Numbered from the stretch's first letter, positions 1 to 8,254 are shown. The stretch: DNA of 11,165 nucleotides from Jimgerdemannia flammicorona (GCA_003990745.1 RBNI01006589.1:1-11165); one strand, 5' to 3'. The notes: a model not told the origin generated them from the sequence alone. A program made the numbers and translations.

Positions 1-6
1 TTTTTT
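1..6 (-). other. LINE poly(A) tail (edge of window)
   Basis: Six Ts open the window. On the minus strand this is an A-run at the expected 3' end of the LINE. The tail may continue beyond the window. Confidence 0.7.
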
Positions 7-215
7 ATAGTCACTTGGACTCCCTTTATTAACTGATGTCTATAGTATTATTTATACAACCGAAACCCTCAGCCTATCCCACAGGGACCCCCTCCCACCC
101 CTGGTCCTACAAATGACACCCCGTCCACCATCACTGCAACTCTACCACCACTCTTCCTTACAATCCTCCTTACTAGGCCTTTATGTCTCCCCCCCTTGGC
201 ACTCCAACCAATCCA
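7..215 (-). other. LINE 3' UTR
   Basis: About 210 bases separate the ORF2 terminal stop from the poly(A) tail. The stretch is purine-rich on the minus strand like the rest of the element. No long open frame belonging to the LINE runs through it. Confidence 0.6.
25..30 (-). promoter_or_regulatory. LINE polyadenylation signal AATAAA
   Basis: TTTATT on the plus strand reads AATAAA on the minus strand, about 18 bases before the A-run. This spacing is normal for a polyadenylation signal and supports calling 1-6 the true 3' end. Confidence 0.65.
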
Positions 216-620
216 CTATGCCTTGAAGAGCTCGAGCATCAGCTCCTCCCACCTCACTACCCTCAGTCTCACTATCCTATGGGAGCCCTCCTCAAAGACA
301 TTCCACCAATGTTCTGTAAGCCCCACCCAAATGGCAACAACCCAACCCACTGTCAGCCACTCATTCCCCACCCCCCCAACCAGCCTCGACTGCAGTGCTG
401 CCCACTGCCCACCCTCCTCAGGGTTAGGCGCTGACACTCCCAACCTCTCGCCAACCACCCTCCAAAAATTCTCCATACTCTCGCACTCCCCTAGCCAATG
501 CTCAGAAGTCTGCACCACCCTGCCCTCCTGCCCCACATTATGACACTCCTCACAATCAAAGACCCCACCGTCTACCAGATGACCAGTCCTAAAATTGAGC
601 ATCACATTTTGATGCAGCAA
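216..620 (-). other. ORF2 C-terminal zinc-knuckle region
   Basis: The last open part of ORF2 has C-E-E-C followed 15 residues later by H-W-L-G-E-C, giving a CX2CX14HX4C arrangement. Many LINE ORF2 proteins carry a C-terminal CCHC-type motif thought to bind nucleic acid. Coding appears to end naturally at the TAG at 216-218. Confidence 0.65.
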
Positions 621-1532
621 TCTCTACCATGCTACCCAGAGTTTTGGCAGTAGCCACCTTGACACAATCTTGATCCAAGACCAGATGCCTGTCCAGTCCC
701 ATCACTCCCCAATTCCAGCCCCTTGCCAGGTCTCCGGCTAAAGGTCCTGCCCCAGACCTCTAAGGCACTCCATACCCTCCTCTAAGTAGAAGTCCTCGGC
801 CAGATTCCCTCCCAACAAGAGCCTGTCTCACCTCCACATTACTGGGCCCCATTCCTCATCTCCTTCAGTACCTCGCCAACAGATCCCAATGCGGTGGGCC
901 CCATCAACCACTCCCCACCAGAATCCTTTGTATCATATCCTCTGACTACCATCCAAGGCCACCAAGGACAGTAGATCCCCTGAACCCCCCCACGGCAACA
1001 CCCTCACCTCCCACAAATGCTGTATAAGGGGCACCCATTCACCTCCTCTCAACTCACTGGCTCTCTTCATCCACCATGCCCTCAAGCAGAGTAGCCTCTT
1101 GGGAAAGTCCACCAGGCCAAGTCCTCCACGATCCACAGGGAGTACTAGGGCCTCCCAGCCAATCTGACTCCGGCATCCAGCCCAGAGCCAAGAGCAGGCC
1201 ATCTTGAGAAGCCTTTTAACCACCCACTTAGGGAAGTCCAAGTGGTAGCCCAAATACCAAAGCTTCGGCATCCAGTACACATTCAGAACAGTTACCCTTC
1301 CCACCAGCGACATCTGCCTACCACCCCAACTCATCAGTACTTTCCCCCATTCTACCAGCTTGCTCTCCCACCACTCCTTGGAAAGTAAAGAGCCATACAC
1401 TGAGAAATAGATACCCAAGTACCATACCACTCCTCCAGCTGGGACAATTGTTCCAATGACGTCCCCCCCTATGACTCCTTCCCCTAGGACCATTGTCTCA
1501 CACTTGTGCCAGTTGAGTTTCGCTCCAGCACA

Positions 1533-2510
1533 TCATTCATACCACTCAACTGTCTCCTTGAGCATGGCCACATCCACCACTGAGCCCAATCCAACCACCA
1601 TATCATCCACAAAGGCCCCCACCTTCCAATTGACACCCAAAATATTCAGTCCACCAACTCTGCGCCGTATCCGATCCAACAATGGCTCCAGGGCAAAGGC
1701 ATAGAGGATAGGTGATAGCGGATCCCCCTGAGGCACCCCTCTCCCCAAGGGGAAGGAAGCCCCCCTATGTCCATTCACCAGAATCGCAGCCCTACTCCCT
1801 TCCAGTAGTCTAATAAGGGCCCAGCACATGCCCACTGGTACTCCAATGTACTCCAGTACCTTCTCTAACCATACTCTCCAAACTCTATCATAGGCCTTCT
1901 CTTGGTCCAGGAAAACCAAGTGGCCATCCACACCTGCAGCCCTAGTGCCTTCAATGACACCATGAACCCATGCCATGCCATCTCGAATAAGGCAGCCCCC
2001 AACAAAGTCTCTCTTCTCCTTCCCCAACACCTGTTGGGCCACCCTCTGTAGTCTCACCACCAGGACTTTGGTTACCAACTTGTGGTCCATATCCAGCAGC
2101 ATAATTGGCCTCCAATTCCTCCAGTCCTCCTTACGCCCTTTGTCCTTGAACAGTAGGGATACCAGCCCCAACTGCTGTCCCCCAATCCACTCCCCATTAC
2201 TGATGACGGCATCACACATTAGCGACATCTCCTCCAGAGCCTCTTCTATGGATGCCATATGCTTCCAAAAGTCCCAAGGCAAACCATCCTCCCCAGGCGC
2301 CGTTCCTAGGGTTGTCGATGCCAGAACTCGAATAATCTCCTCTCCCAAGACTGGTTGGCCAAGATCCTCCAACCCTGTGGCAGGATTCGGGTGCCACTCT
2401 TCTAGATGCCACTCAATGTCCTGCACCCCCTCCCCTCCCTCCTCTTCACTCCAGAGATTACTCCAGCAGGTGCTCAGTTGGCCCAGGATTCCCTGCACAC
2501 CTAAAACCAT
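1533..2510 (-). other. LINE reverse transcriptase core, longest uninterrupted part of ORF2
   Basis: This 325-codon stretch has no stop and carries the RT motifs in order. LLFKDKGRKEDWRNWRPI is the fingers region. FLDQEKAYDRV holds the first catalytic Asp, near ORF2 residue 606. GVPQGDPLSP lies near 662-671. FVDD, near 704-707, is the catalytic pair, with Val where FADD is most common. It is a fragment of ORF2, not an independent gene: the same frame continues on both sides after single TGA codons at 2547-2549 and 1533-1535. The catalytic aspartates are intact, but the reading frame is closed upstream. Confidence 0.9.
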
Positions 2511-3039
2511 CTCTCCCTCATCATTAAGGACTCCTTCCCACTGGTGTCATGCTCCCCTAGCATGAAGAAGATGGGACAAAAACCTTGTAGGCCTCTCGCC
2601 TTCTTCCAATCCCTGCCACTGTAATCTTGCCACCATAGTCTGAGCCTGCATTGCTTCCTCCTTCCTCAATAGATCCTGTAGTTCCACCACTTCCAGCTTA
2701 GCCCACTTAGCCTTCCAGTCCAATAACTCCTCCTCCTCCAATACCCCAGCCCAGTTCAGGAGTAATCTTTCTAGCCTCCTAGATGCCCATCAGACTTATC
2801 TCCTCCATTGAGCACCCCTCTCCTTCCCCACTTCCCCCCAGTACCTCTGAGCTTCAGATTTCAATCAGCGTCACCTATCTCCAATCCTCATTCTGGCACA
2901 CCTCCAAATATGAACCTTAGTTCATACCTCTACCACCCACACATTCTACAAGTCCATCTCATTCAGCAATGAAGAGTTCAGATGCCAATGTCCTGGCCCC
3001 TCTCCGCTCCCTCCAAACCTCCCACCTCCCCGAATACCC

Positions 3040-3722
3040 CAGTGATCTGACCAAGGGCACCACTCGACCTCCATCATCTCTCAAACTGTATTGCCCCAAT
3101 ACTCAGCAGTCAGGATCCAATCAATCCTAGTACCAAGTCCTCCCACCCAGTGAGTATACAGACATCAATCCCCATCCTGAAGTTGCATGGCATCCACCAG
3201 TGAGCTTAGTCTTTCCACCTCTTCCCATTCCTCCAGTCCCCCACTCCTTCCTGCCATGCCCCATCCCTCATCAGTTCTGTCCAGTCTACTCTCCCATACT
3301 ATATTAAAATCACCTCCCAGACAATCCACCCCAGCTGCCACCAAGAGCTCAGAATCTCTCAGATCTCCAATCCATGCCACTCGGGTCCCCCTTTCCGCCA
3401 GGCAGTAACAAGATCCCACCACAAGTGAGTTCCAACCAGGCCTCTGCCATGTCCCCTACACCAATCTACTACCCCAATGTCCAGTGTCTGCAATGTCCCC
3501 TTTCCCCTTCCTAATCAGGATTCCCACTTTACCCTGCCAAACTGCCACCTCACCCCATTCTCTCATCTATTCCAGTGCTTCCTCCTCCCCCTCATACCGT
3601 ACATCCTGAAGTAAGAAGAGATCCGCCTCCAGTTTCTTCAGCCATCCAAAAATCCTGTGTCACCTCCCAGTCCCTCTAAGCCCATTGACGTTCATAGAAA
3701 AAATATTGGTTGTACTATTCAT
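3040..3722 (-). other. LINE APE-type endonuclease domain (broken)
   Basis: The N-terminal part of ORF2 shows the ordered motifs of exonuclease-endonuclease-phosphatase enzymes. These are MNVNG near residue 10, LLQDVRYEG near 37-45 where most family members have LQE, GGDFN at 136-140, and SDHW at 225-228 with the expected catalytic histidine. Five stops interrupt it. Aspartate in place of the usual glutamate in the second motif could be ancestral or a mutation; one copy cannot decide. Confidence 0.8.
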
Positions 3723-3755
3723 AGTGAAATATTTGATATTGTTGCTTTCCTACAT

Positions 3756-5643
3756 CTACAGTTCCATGCTCACTTCCTCTTCAGCCAGATCCAGATTCCG
3801 TTCTGCCTCAATCTCCCCCTCCACATTCTGCTGTTCTTCCAGAGCTGCCAATAATTCTGCACAGTCCTCACCATCCACTATTTCCATTGACGCCCAGTGC
3901 TCCTCACACACCACCTGCCACTTTTCCAGCCCCTTCCGCGGCCCCCACAGATAAGCGGCCCTCTTGTTAGCAATACTCAAGAGCGTTGCCTCCCTCGCCT
4001 CAGTGACCTCATACTCCTCCGCCTCCAAGAGAGCTGCTATCATCTCATCTCTCAACTTCCTCACAACCTCCTCTCCTCACAACACTTGCCCCCAGAATTC
4101 CTCACTGACCACCCAGAAGTCAATCTCTCCCAGTTCCTCTGCCACCACATTCTGAAGCACCCTCAACAGCCACTTCTCCCCCCCAACTACCTCCGCTACC
4201 TGCACCAAATCTGCCTCTCCTTCCTTCCTCTCCTCAGTATGCACAGACTCATTTCAACCATCCTCTGACACATCCTCCAACTCTCCTTCACCCACCTCAG
4301 GAACACCATACTGGATCGGGTTATTATATCCACCATTGCCGTGTCCCCTACCACCTCCTCCAGCCCCTGTCCCCCACTCTCCTTTGTCTTCCCCCCTTGC
4401 TGCCTGGCCTCTGCCCAGATACTAGCACCTGCTCCAGTACCCTCCTCTGTAGCCCTGGCCCTTGGTTTCCCATCCAAGCTGGCCAGTAGTTCCTTCTGCA
4501 GCTGTCTCCCCTTCGCCTTCTCCCAGAGCACCTTGTCCATCCACACCTTCTTGCCCTCAATCACCTCTACCACTGTCCTAGCCTCATAAGCCTCCAAGCC
4601 CTGTGCCTTCTCTCCACAGCCCCCGCCAAGTCCTCAAGCGCCTCTAGCAGATCCTCCTCCTCTTCCTCGGACCCCTTCACCCTCGAAACCTTGCACTCCA
4701 CTGGGCCCCACTTCAATGCCACTGGCCAGTCTCTAGCTTTCCCAGTATTCTCCATCCCAAACAGCCTCAGCCTGATGTCCACATCACCTGTCCTGAGCTC
4801 AGTCCCCTCCCATACTCTAAATTCAATGTCGACCACCTCGCCGTACTCCTTCACCACATCCGTGACCAGCCTCCTCGCCTCCTCCTTTTTCACCATCGGC
4901 AGGTCTGCCACTATCAGATGAACCACTTGGGGGTCCCAATACATACACCTCGCCATCGGTACCGAAATCCCTCCAAACACCACACCCTTCTCCACTGCCT
5001 CCAGTAGCAAACCCTCCTCTTCAAACCCCACCTCAACTGCCTTCAGCTTCTTCAAAAACTTAACCGAGGCTGCTCCTTTCATCTCACTAGCCAACAACCC
5101 CAGCACTATCTTTGCTGTCACCACCAAGCCACAGAAGTACAGTGTGACGGCGAATTCCGATTGAGATTTTTTGAGTAATGGAGCTGCCACCAGGCCCATC
5201 ATGCCATCGGCCAGGTCCCAGGGTCCCGCGCTGCTCCCCTGACCAGGTCCCCCATCAGCCATCACATCTGGATTTTTTTCCAGATTGCCCGTCACACCGC
5301 CATCAGCAGTCACTGCCTCAGCCACTACACCGCCAGCCCCACTACGCTGACCCCCTAGTGGGGGGGCCTCCTTGCCACTTGAGGTAGCAGCCACCTTCCC
5401 CAGCTCCAGCCAGCCATCCAGTCCAGTTGCCTGCTTCCCCATCCTGACCTTATCTGCGAAGGTCATCCTCTCTCCCCCATGTGGCCTTGCACCTCCTCTG
5501 CCACCACCTCTGGCCCCACGACCCCTTATCGAAGTACTCGGCATACCAAGACCCGCACCTTGACCCCCACTCACATGTTGCCAGTCAAAGGCACTGGGGC
5601 CCCCCTGCCCAGTACGCTCACCAGAATGCATGTTGCTTACCAT
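3756..5643 (-). pseudogene. LINE ORF1: RGG-box and RRM-like RNA-binding protein, frameshifted
   Basis: The first 358 codons (5643 to 4567) are open. They hold an RGG-type arginine/glycine stretch at residues 40-57, MTFADKV near 60-66, a low-complexity Gly/Ala region, and an RRM-like segment from about residue 240 to 325 with LIVADLP as a possible RNP2 and VDIRLRL as a possible RNP1. After an acidic run the sense shifts frame near 4605-4620 (…EAYEARTVVEVIEGKKVW…). It shifts again between about 4500 and 4400 into a Gly-rich then acidic stretch, which continues in the ORF2 phase to 3756. In-frame stops in that last part include TGA at 4079-4077 and one near 4258. ORF1 proteins coat LINE RNA in the ribonucleoprotein. 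No CCHC knuckle was seen. Full length would be about 630 residues. The frameshift positions are read by eye and approximate. Confidence 0.75.
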
Positions 5644-5904
5644 CTTGATAGCACCAATACTTGAAGATATTGTTGAAAAGTATTGCCTGAGTCTTGTGTC
5701 ACCCGAATGGTACTAGTGAAAGATGTCCAAACTATCTCTCTGCCTCCTCTCTACATACTACCAATCGAAGACACTACTACTTCCCTAGCTGATACACTCA
5801 TCAGTACATTTATTGCTGTCTATATTGATAGTCTCCTTTCACCAAAAATGTTGCAAAAAGAGTTGTCTAAGTCTTGTGTCATCTGAATATTACTGGTGAA
5901 AGGT
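5545..5904 (-). repeat. Two 180-bp direct repeat units at the LINE 5' end
   Basis: Positions 5581-5720 align without gaps to 5761-5900, an offset of exactly 180. About 88 of 140 columns match by hand count. The strongest blocks are GTCTTGTGTC (5691 and 5871), TACTRGTGAA (5711 and 5891) and TTGATA (5645 and 5825). The inner unit contains the ORF1 start codon. The outer unit has the corresponding stretch with the ATG lost and in-frame stops, but it still encodes the matching FDW. Most mismatches are C/T or G/A. A third, poorer unit may lie around 5967-6060. Confidence 0.7.
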
Positions 5905-5907
5905 GCA

Positions 5908-6411
5908 GTGAACTTTATATATAGCTTATAATATATTAGATAATATCTCATTGATAACAATAAAAGAAAGAAGACACTATATCAAAACAAGTATACTCCA
6001 GACACAGCTGAAGGCACCAGAAACTGTGAAAAAGTATAGAAGATACTGATCTGATCTGATAAAGAGACAACTCAATACTATTGCCTCCCTCTTACTATAC
6101 TCTTATAGATACAGCAAACCAATCTGAGGTAGAAGGGGTAATAATAGGAGGGGACTCAGAAGGTTGCCTACCAAACCTTGTGACCAGTAAGGTAGCAGAG
6201 AAAGGAGCTGACTAATAAGCCTCTCTAACATTACTAGTTTTATTTAGCTACAGGTAATCTTTTACTATATTCTTGATCTATTTTCTGACTTATAAGTAGA
6301 GAATTCAGATATTTTTTTGGTACATAGATAGCATTCCAGCATTACATTCCAGCAGCTTAATTCTTGCATGTTATGTTCTTTTATTTGCATACATATCTCG
6401 TTGAGCGGGAG
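5908..6411. other. AT-rich unassigned stretch between LINE and LTR
   Basis: No convincing coding frame was found on either strand. It could be LINE 5' leader, internal sequence of the copia-type element whose LTR follows, or host DNA. A short direct repeat, CATTCCAGCA, occurs twice at 6332-6341 and 6345-6354. Confidence 0.5.
6401..6411 (+). other. Putative polypurine tract before the LTR
   Basis: TTGAGCGGGAG sits directly before the LTR's first TG. Copia elements commonly end their internal region with a G/A-rich plus-strand primer of this form at this place. The single C makes the match imperfect. Confidence 0.5.
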
Positions 6412-6565
6412 TGTTGAAATATCTTAGTTATATAGCAACTCGATATGTGGTGGCGCATCCTAACGACGTCATCATGTAAACGTCATCAATCTTGACGCGT
6501 AAAAGCGTGACTTGCTAGTAAACAATGCTTCTCTCCACCTGTCTTTCCCCAAGTATTCTACAACA
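6412..6565 (+). mobile_element. Copia-type LTR (3' LTR remnant)
   Basis: The 154-bp block begins TGTTGAAATA and ends TTCTACAACA, giving the TG…CA ends and a 5-bp terminal inverted repeat (TGTTG/CAACA). A purine-rich tract abuts the left end, which sets the element's direction as plus and marks this as a 3' LTR rather than a 5' one. No second LTR is in the window. No integrase, RT or RNase H coding was recognised to its left, so only the end of the element is visible. A LINE insertion or deletion may have removed the rest. Confidence 0.6.
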
Positions 6566-6715
6566 GAGAGTATGTTTAAAAAGCTTATAAATTATAAATT
6601 TATTCATTTTTTTTTTTACTTCAATAAGGCTATAGAGAATTTACAATATATAAGTATAATTAGTGCTTCCAAATGAATTGAATCAATTTGAATCAAATTA
6701 TATTGGGGTTGATTC
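6566..6715. other. AT-rich spacer with GAATCAA-type repeats
   Basis: This short spacer between the LTR and the palindrome holds T-runs and several copies of GAATCAAATT/GAATTGAATC-like words from about 6674. No gene is visible. Confidence 0.5.
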
Positions 6716-6740
6716 GAATTGAATCAAATTGATTCAATTC
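6716..6740. repeat. Perfect 25-nt palindrome at the edge of duplicated segment A
   Basis: Arms GAATTGAATCAA and TTGATTCAATTC are exact reverse complements around one central A. It lies 10 bases before homology with segment B begins, among more GATTCAA-type repeats (6674-6750), so it may mark a rearrangement breakpoint. Confidence 0.75.
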
Positions 6741-6750
6741 AAATTGGATT

Positions 6751-7478
6751 CACTTTCTTCGCTCTCCTTCCGAAACTAGTGATGTCAAGGATACGGAGCA
6801 TGCCTTCCAAGACTTCGCGGCATTTTCGATCTGTTACGGAAACTGTTGTGGTCCATTTTACTCCGCGTCTGGGAATCCTCCTGCCATTGACGCCGTTGAT
6901 GAAGCCCACGGCAAGTGCTACGATCGCTATGGCTAGTTTAACTGCAGGTGTGACTATGGACAATATGCCAAATTGAGCCAGTTGAATTGAAGGTTTTTTA
7001 CGCCAAAAGCTACAGTTTTGTGAGTTCGTTTAGGAATTCATAAAGATTAATTGACGTTTGCTGACGTAATGATTACGTTTACATTTTGAGCTGCTGACCC
7101 CAAGGTGTATAGCTGATCATTCCTTTCTTGACTTCAGTTTACCTAAACACGACGCTAGCGATCACTCCATGTACTCTCTGGATGGATCTACCATATTGTT
7201 TCAAATTACGTTGTCAGCTAAACTGATCGAAGCGAAATATATGTAAGTACAACCGAATCGAGTCAAATCATGATGCGGTAGTGCCGTGAAAACAATGAAC
7301 ATGGGCGTTTCGCTCACCGGCAAATCAGCGGCATGAGAAATGAAACATGATCACTTTGAATTCGATAATCACCATGACACCTACGCTTTGCCTTATAATC
7401 TGCAAGTCGGTTCGCCCATCCGCGCGATCCACCTGTTGATGTGTGTAAGCAAGATACACTTTTTTTTAATAATTTTTT
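6751..7478 (+). repeat. Direct segmental duplication, copy A (PLA2 relic plus 3' flank)
   Basis: This segment is collinear with 10408-11128. Shared blocks include TTTCTTCGCTCTCCT, GGTTTTTTACGCCAAAAGCTAC, GATGCGGTAGTGCCGTGAAA and CGCCCATCCGCGCGATCCAC, interrupted by small indels. Homology starts abruptly at 6751, after the palindrome. It ends in the T/A-run region near 7460-7490. The distal 3' flank looks at least as well conserved as the coding relic. Confidence 0.9.
6753..6990 (+). pseudogene. Secreted phospholipase A2 relic, copy A
   Basis: The frame from 6778 reads a PLA2-like core: ICYGNCCGPFYS, then PAIDAVDEAHGKCYDRYG ending at a TAG (6934-6936). The same frame continues after the stop as FNCRCDYGQYAKLSQLN to a natural-looking TGA at 6988-6990. 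Fungal and bacterial secreted (group XIV) PLA2s have a CxxHDxCY active site. This copy lacks 9 bp present in copy B and reads HG instead of the His-Asp dyad. The start codon and most of the signal peptide are missing. Only about 15 bp of the signal-peptide region (from 6754) survive, in a different frame, because about 54 bp are deleted relative to copy B. The active enzyme would cleave the sn-2 ester of phospholipids outside the cell. This copy is dead. The family call rests on the motifs, not on a search. Confidence 0.7.
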
Positions 7479-7484
7479 TTTTAA

Positions 7485-8225
7485 AAAAAACCCCACAAGT
7501 TAAGTATTGTTTCCACAACCAATTATAATGATTGTTTTATTACTCATTTGCACCCCCAGCTTTTCTTTTTATATTCATTGTTACTTATGGAGTGATCGAT
7601 TGACCGAATTGTGACGTGTTTATGGCGGTGCACGCCACTCGGCGTTATGGTTTCTGATATTTTAACTGGCCAATTGTAGGCTTGCTTTTCACCATGACCC
7701 ACTGCCAGGTTGAGACTAGTGGGCAGGTCGTAATTAGGTTATTGGGGAAAACTGTGATGTTACAGCCATAGACGGTCACATGCAAACACGTTCCCCTGTA
7801 GGTTATAAACAAACCAAAGCGGGATAGGCGATGCGGGGTCTCGCCATCCATGGGGCATTACCTACTAATTAAATTACAGTCCTTTACAAACTTATTCACG
7901 GCAAAACAAAACCTTCACCTTGTTATATCCCTTGCTTGTTTTTACTTATATTCGCCACGAAAAACAATCTCCCGCAGAGAATACTGGTTGTCGATTGAAA
8001 CTCTGTTAGGATAGTTATTCTTTCCCATACATCCGCATGATTCTTATCGGACATTATGACCCACTATTACACATTTCAGACATTTGCGTTCCTCCTTCGC
8101 AACTGAGACATCTGTAACTTTTATGCACATGAAAAAGGGGTACCGTAGATTATTACATCGTTTTCTATGAAGAGTTTGGCCTCGGCTTTAAAATGATATT
8201 CGTTTGCAAAAGGCAAAATTTAATT
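7485..8225. other. Intergenic stretch without a recognised gene
   Basis: T/A homopolymer runs occur around 7459-7490. Beyond them only short, unconvincing open frames are present, the longest 68 codons on the minus strand at 7645-7851. That product matches nothing I know and lacks signal-peptide or domain features, so it is not called as a gene. Confidence 0.5.
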
Positions 8226-8239
8226 TCGTTATTACAAGA

Positions 8240-8254
8240 CGGTGACAGAGTCCG
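8240..8254. promoter_or_regulatory. CGG-N9-CCG site, array unit 1
   Basis: CGGTGACAGAGTCCG: an inverted CGG pair with a 9-bp spacer, a layout used by dimeric Zn2Cys6 regulators. Binding is inferred only. Confidence 0.35.

Larger units (their letters stand above)
216..3722 (-). pseudogene. LINE ORF2: endonuclease-reverse transcriptase, 18 premature stops
   Basis: The start is the ATG at 3722, followed by a typical endonuclease opening (NIFSMNVNGL). One frame runs to the TAG at 216-218, about 1168 codons, a usual LINE ORF2 length. It holds the APE-type endonuclease (residues about 6-230), the RT (about 405-730), a thumb/connection region with GRVTVLNVYW and GGLGL motifs, and a CX2CX14HX4C knuckle near residues 1057-1080. 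In-frame stops begin at minus-strand positions 3662, 3569, 3458, 3167, 3083, 2948, 2924, 2873, 2867, 2798, 2792, 2549, 1535, 935, 830, 740, 704 and 626. Twelve are TGA, five TAG and one TAA. All open segments share the same phase, so no net frameshift is present. The protein would nick target DNA and copy LINE RNA by target-primed reverse transcription. This copy cannot. Confidence 0.9.
1..5905 (-). mobile_element. Near full-length decayed LINE (non-LTR) retrotransposon
   Basis: The element reads right to left. Its order is a duplicated 5' region, ORF1 (RGG/RRM-like), ORF2 (apurinic-type endonuclease, reverse transcriptase, C-terminal zinc knuckle), a short 3' UTR, a poly(A) signal and a poly(A) tail (T-run at 1-6). 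This is the standard order of autonomous LINEs that use an APE-type endonuclease. No RNase H region was recognised after the RT, which argues against a typical Tad1-clade element and is closer to L1-like elements. The clade is not settled. The coding strand is very purine-rich and CpG is scarce. The left end is cut by the window edge, so no target-site duplication can be read. The right limit is placed at the end of the second 180-bp unit and is uncertain. The copy cannot make its own proteins because of the many stops. Confidence 0.9.

Noticed and set aside
183..543. Plus-strand open frames rich in Pro, Ser and Thr across 183-5600
   Set aside because: They are antisense shadows of the purine-rich LINE coding strand and lack any recognisable domain or start context.
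6100..6260. A plus-strand stretch with CTACCAAACCT-like wording that recalls the LTKPL end of copia RNase H
   Set aside because: Only a few residues match, stops surround it in every frame, and no other pol motif is nearby.
6739..6963. Minus-strand 74-codon frame opposite PLA2 relic A
   Set aside because: It is the reverse shadow of the relic; the plus-strand frame carries the PLA2 motifs.
7645..7851. Minus-strand 68-codon frame
   Set aside because: No recognisable motif, signal peptide or homologous copy; length is within chance for this composition.
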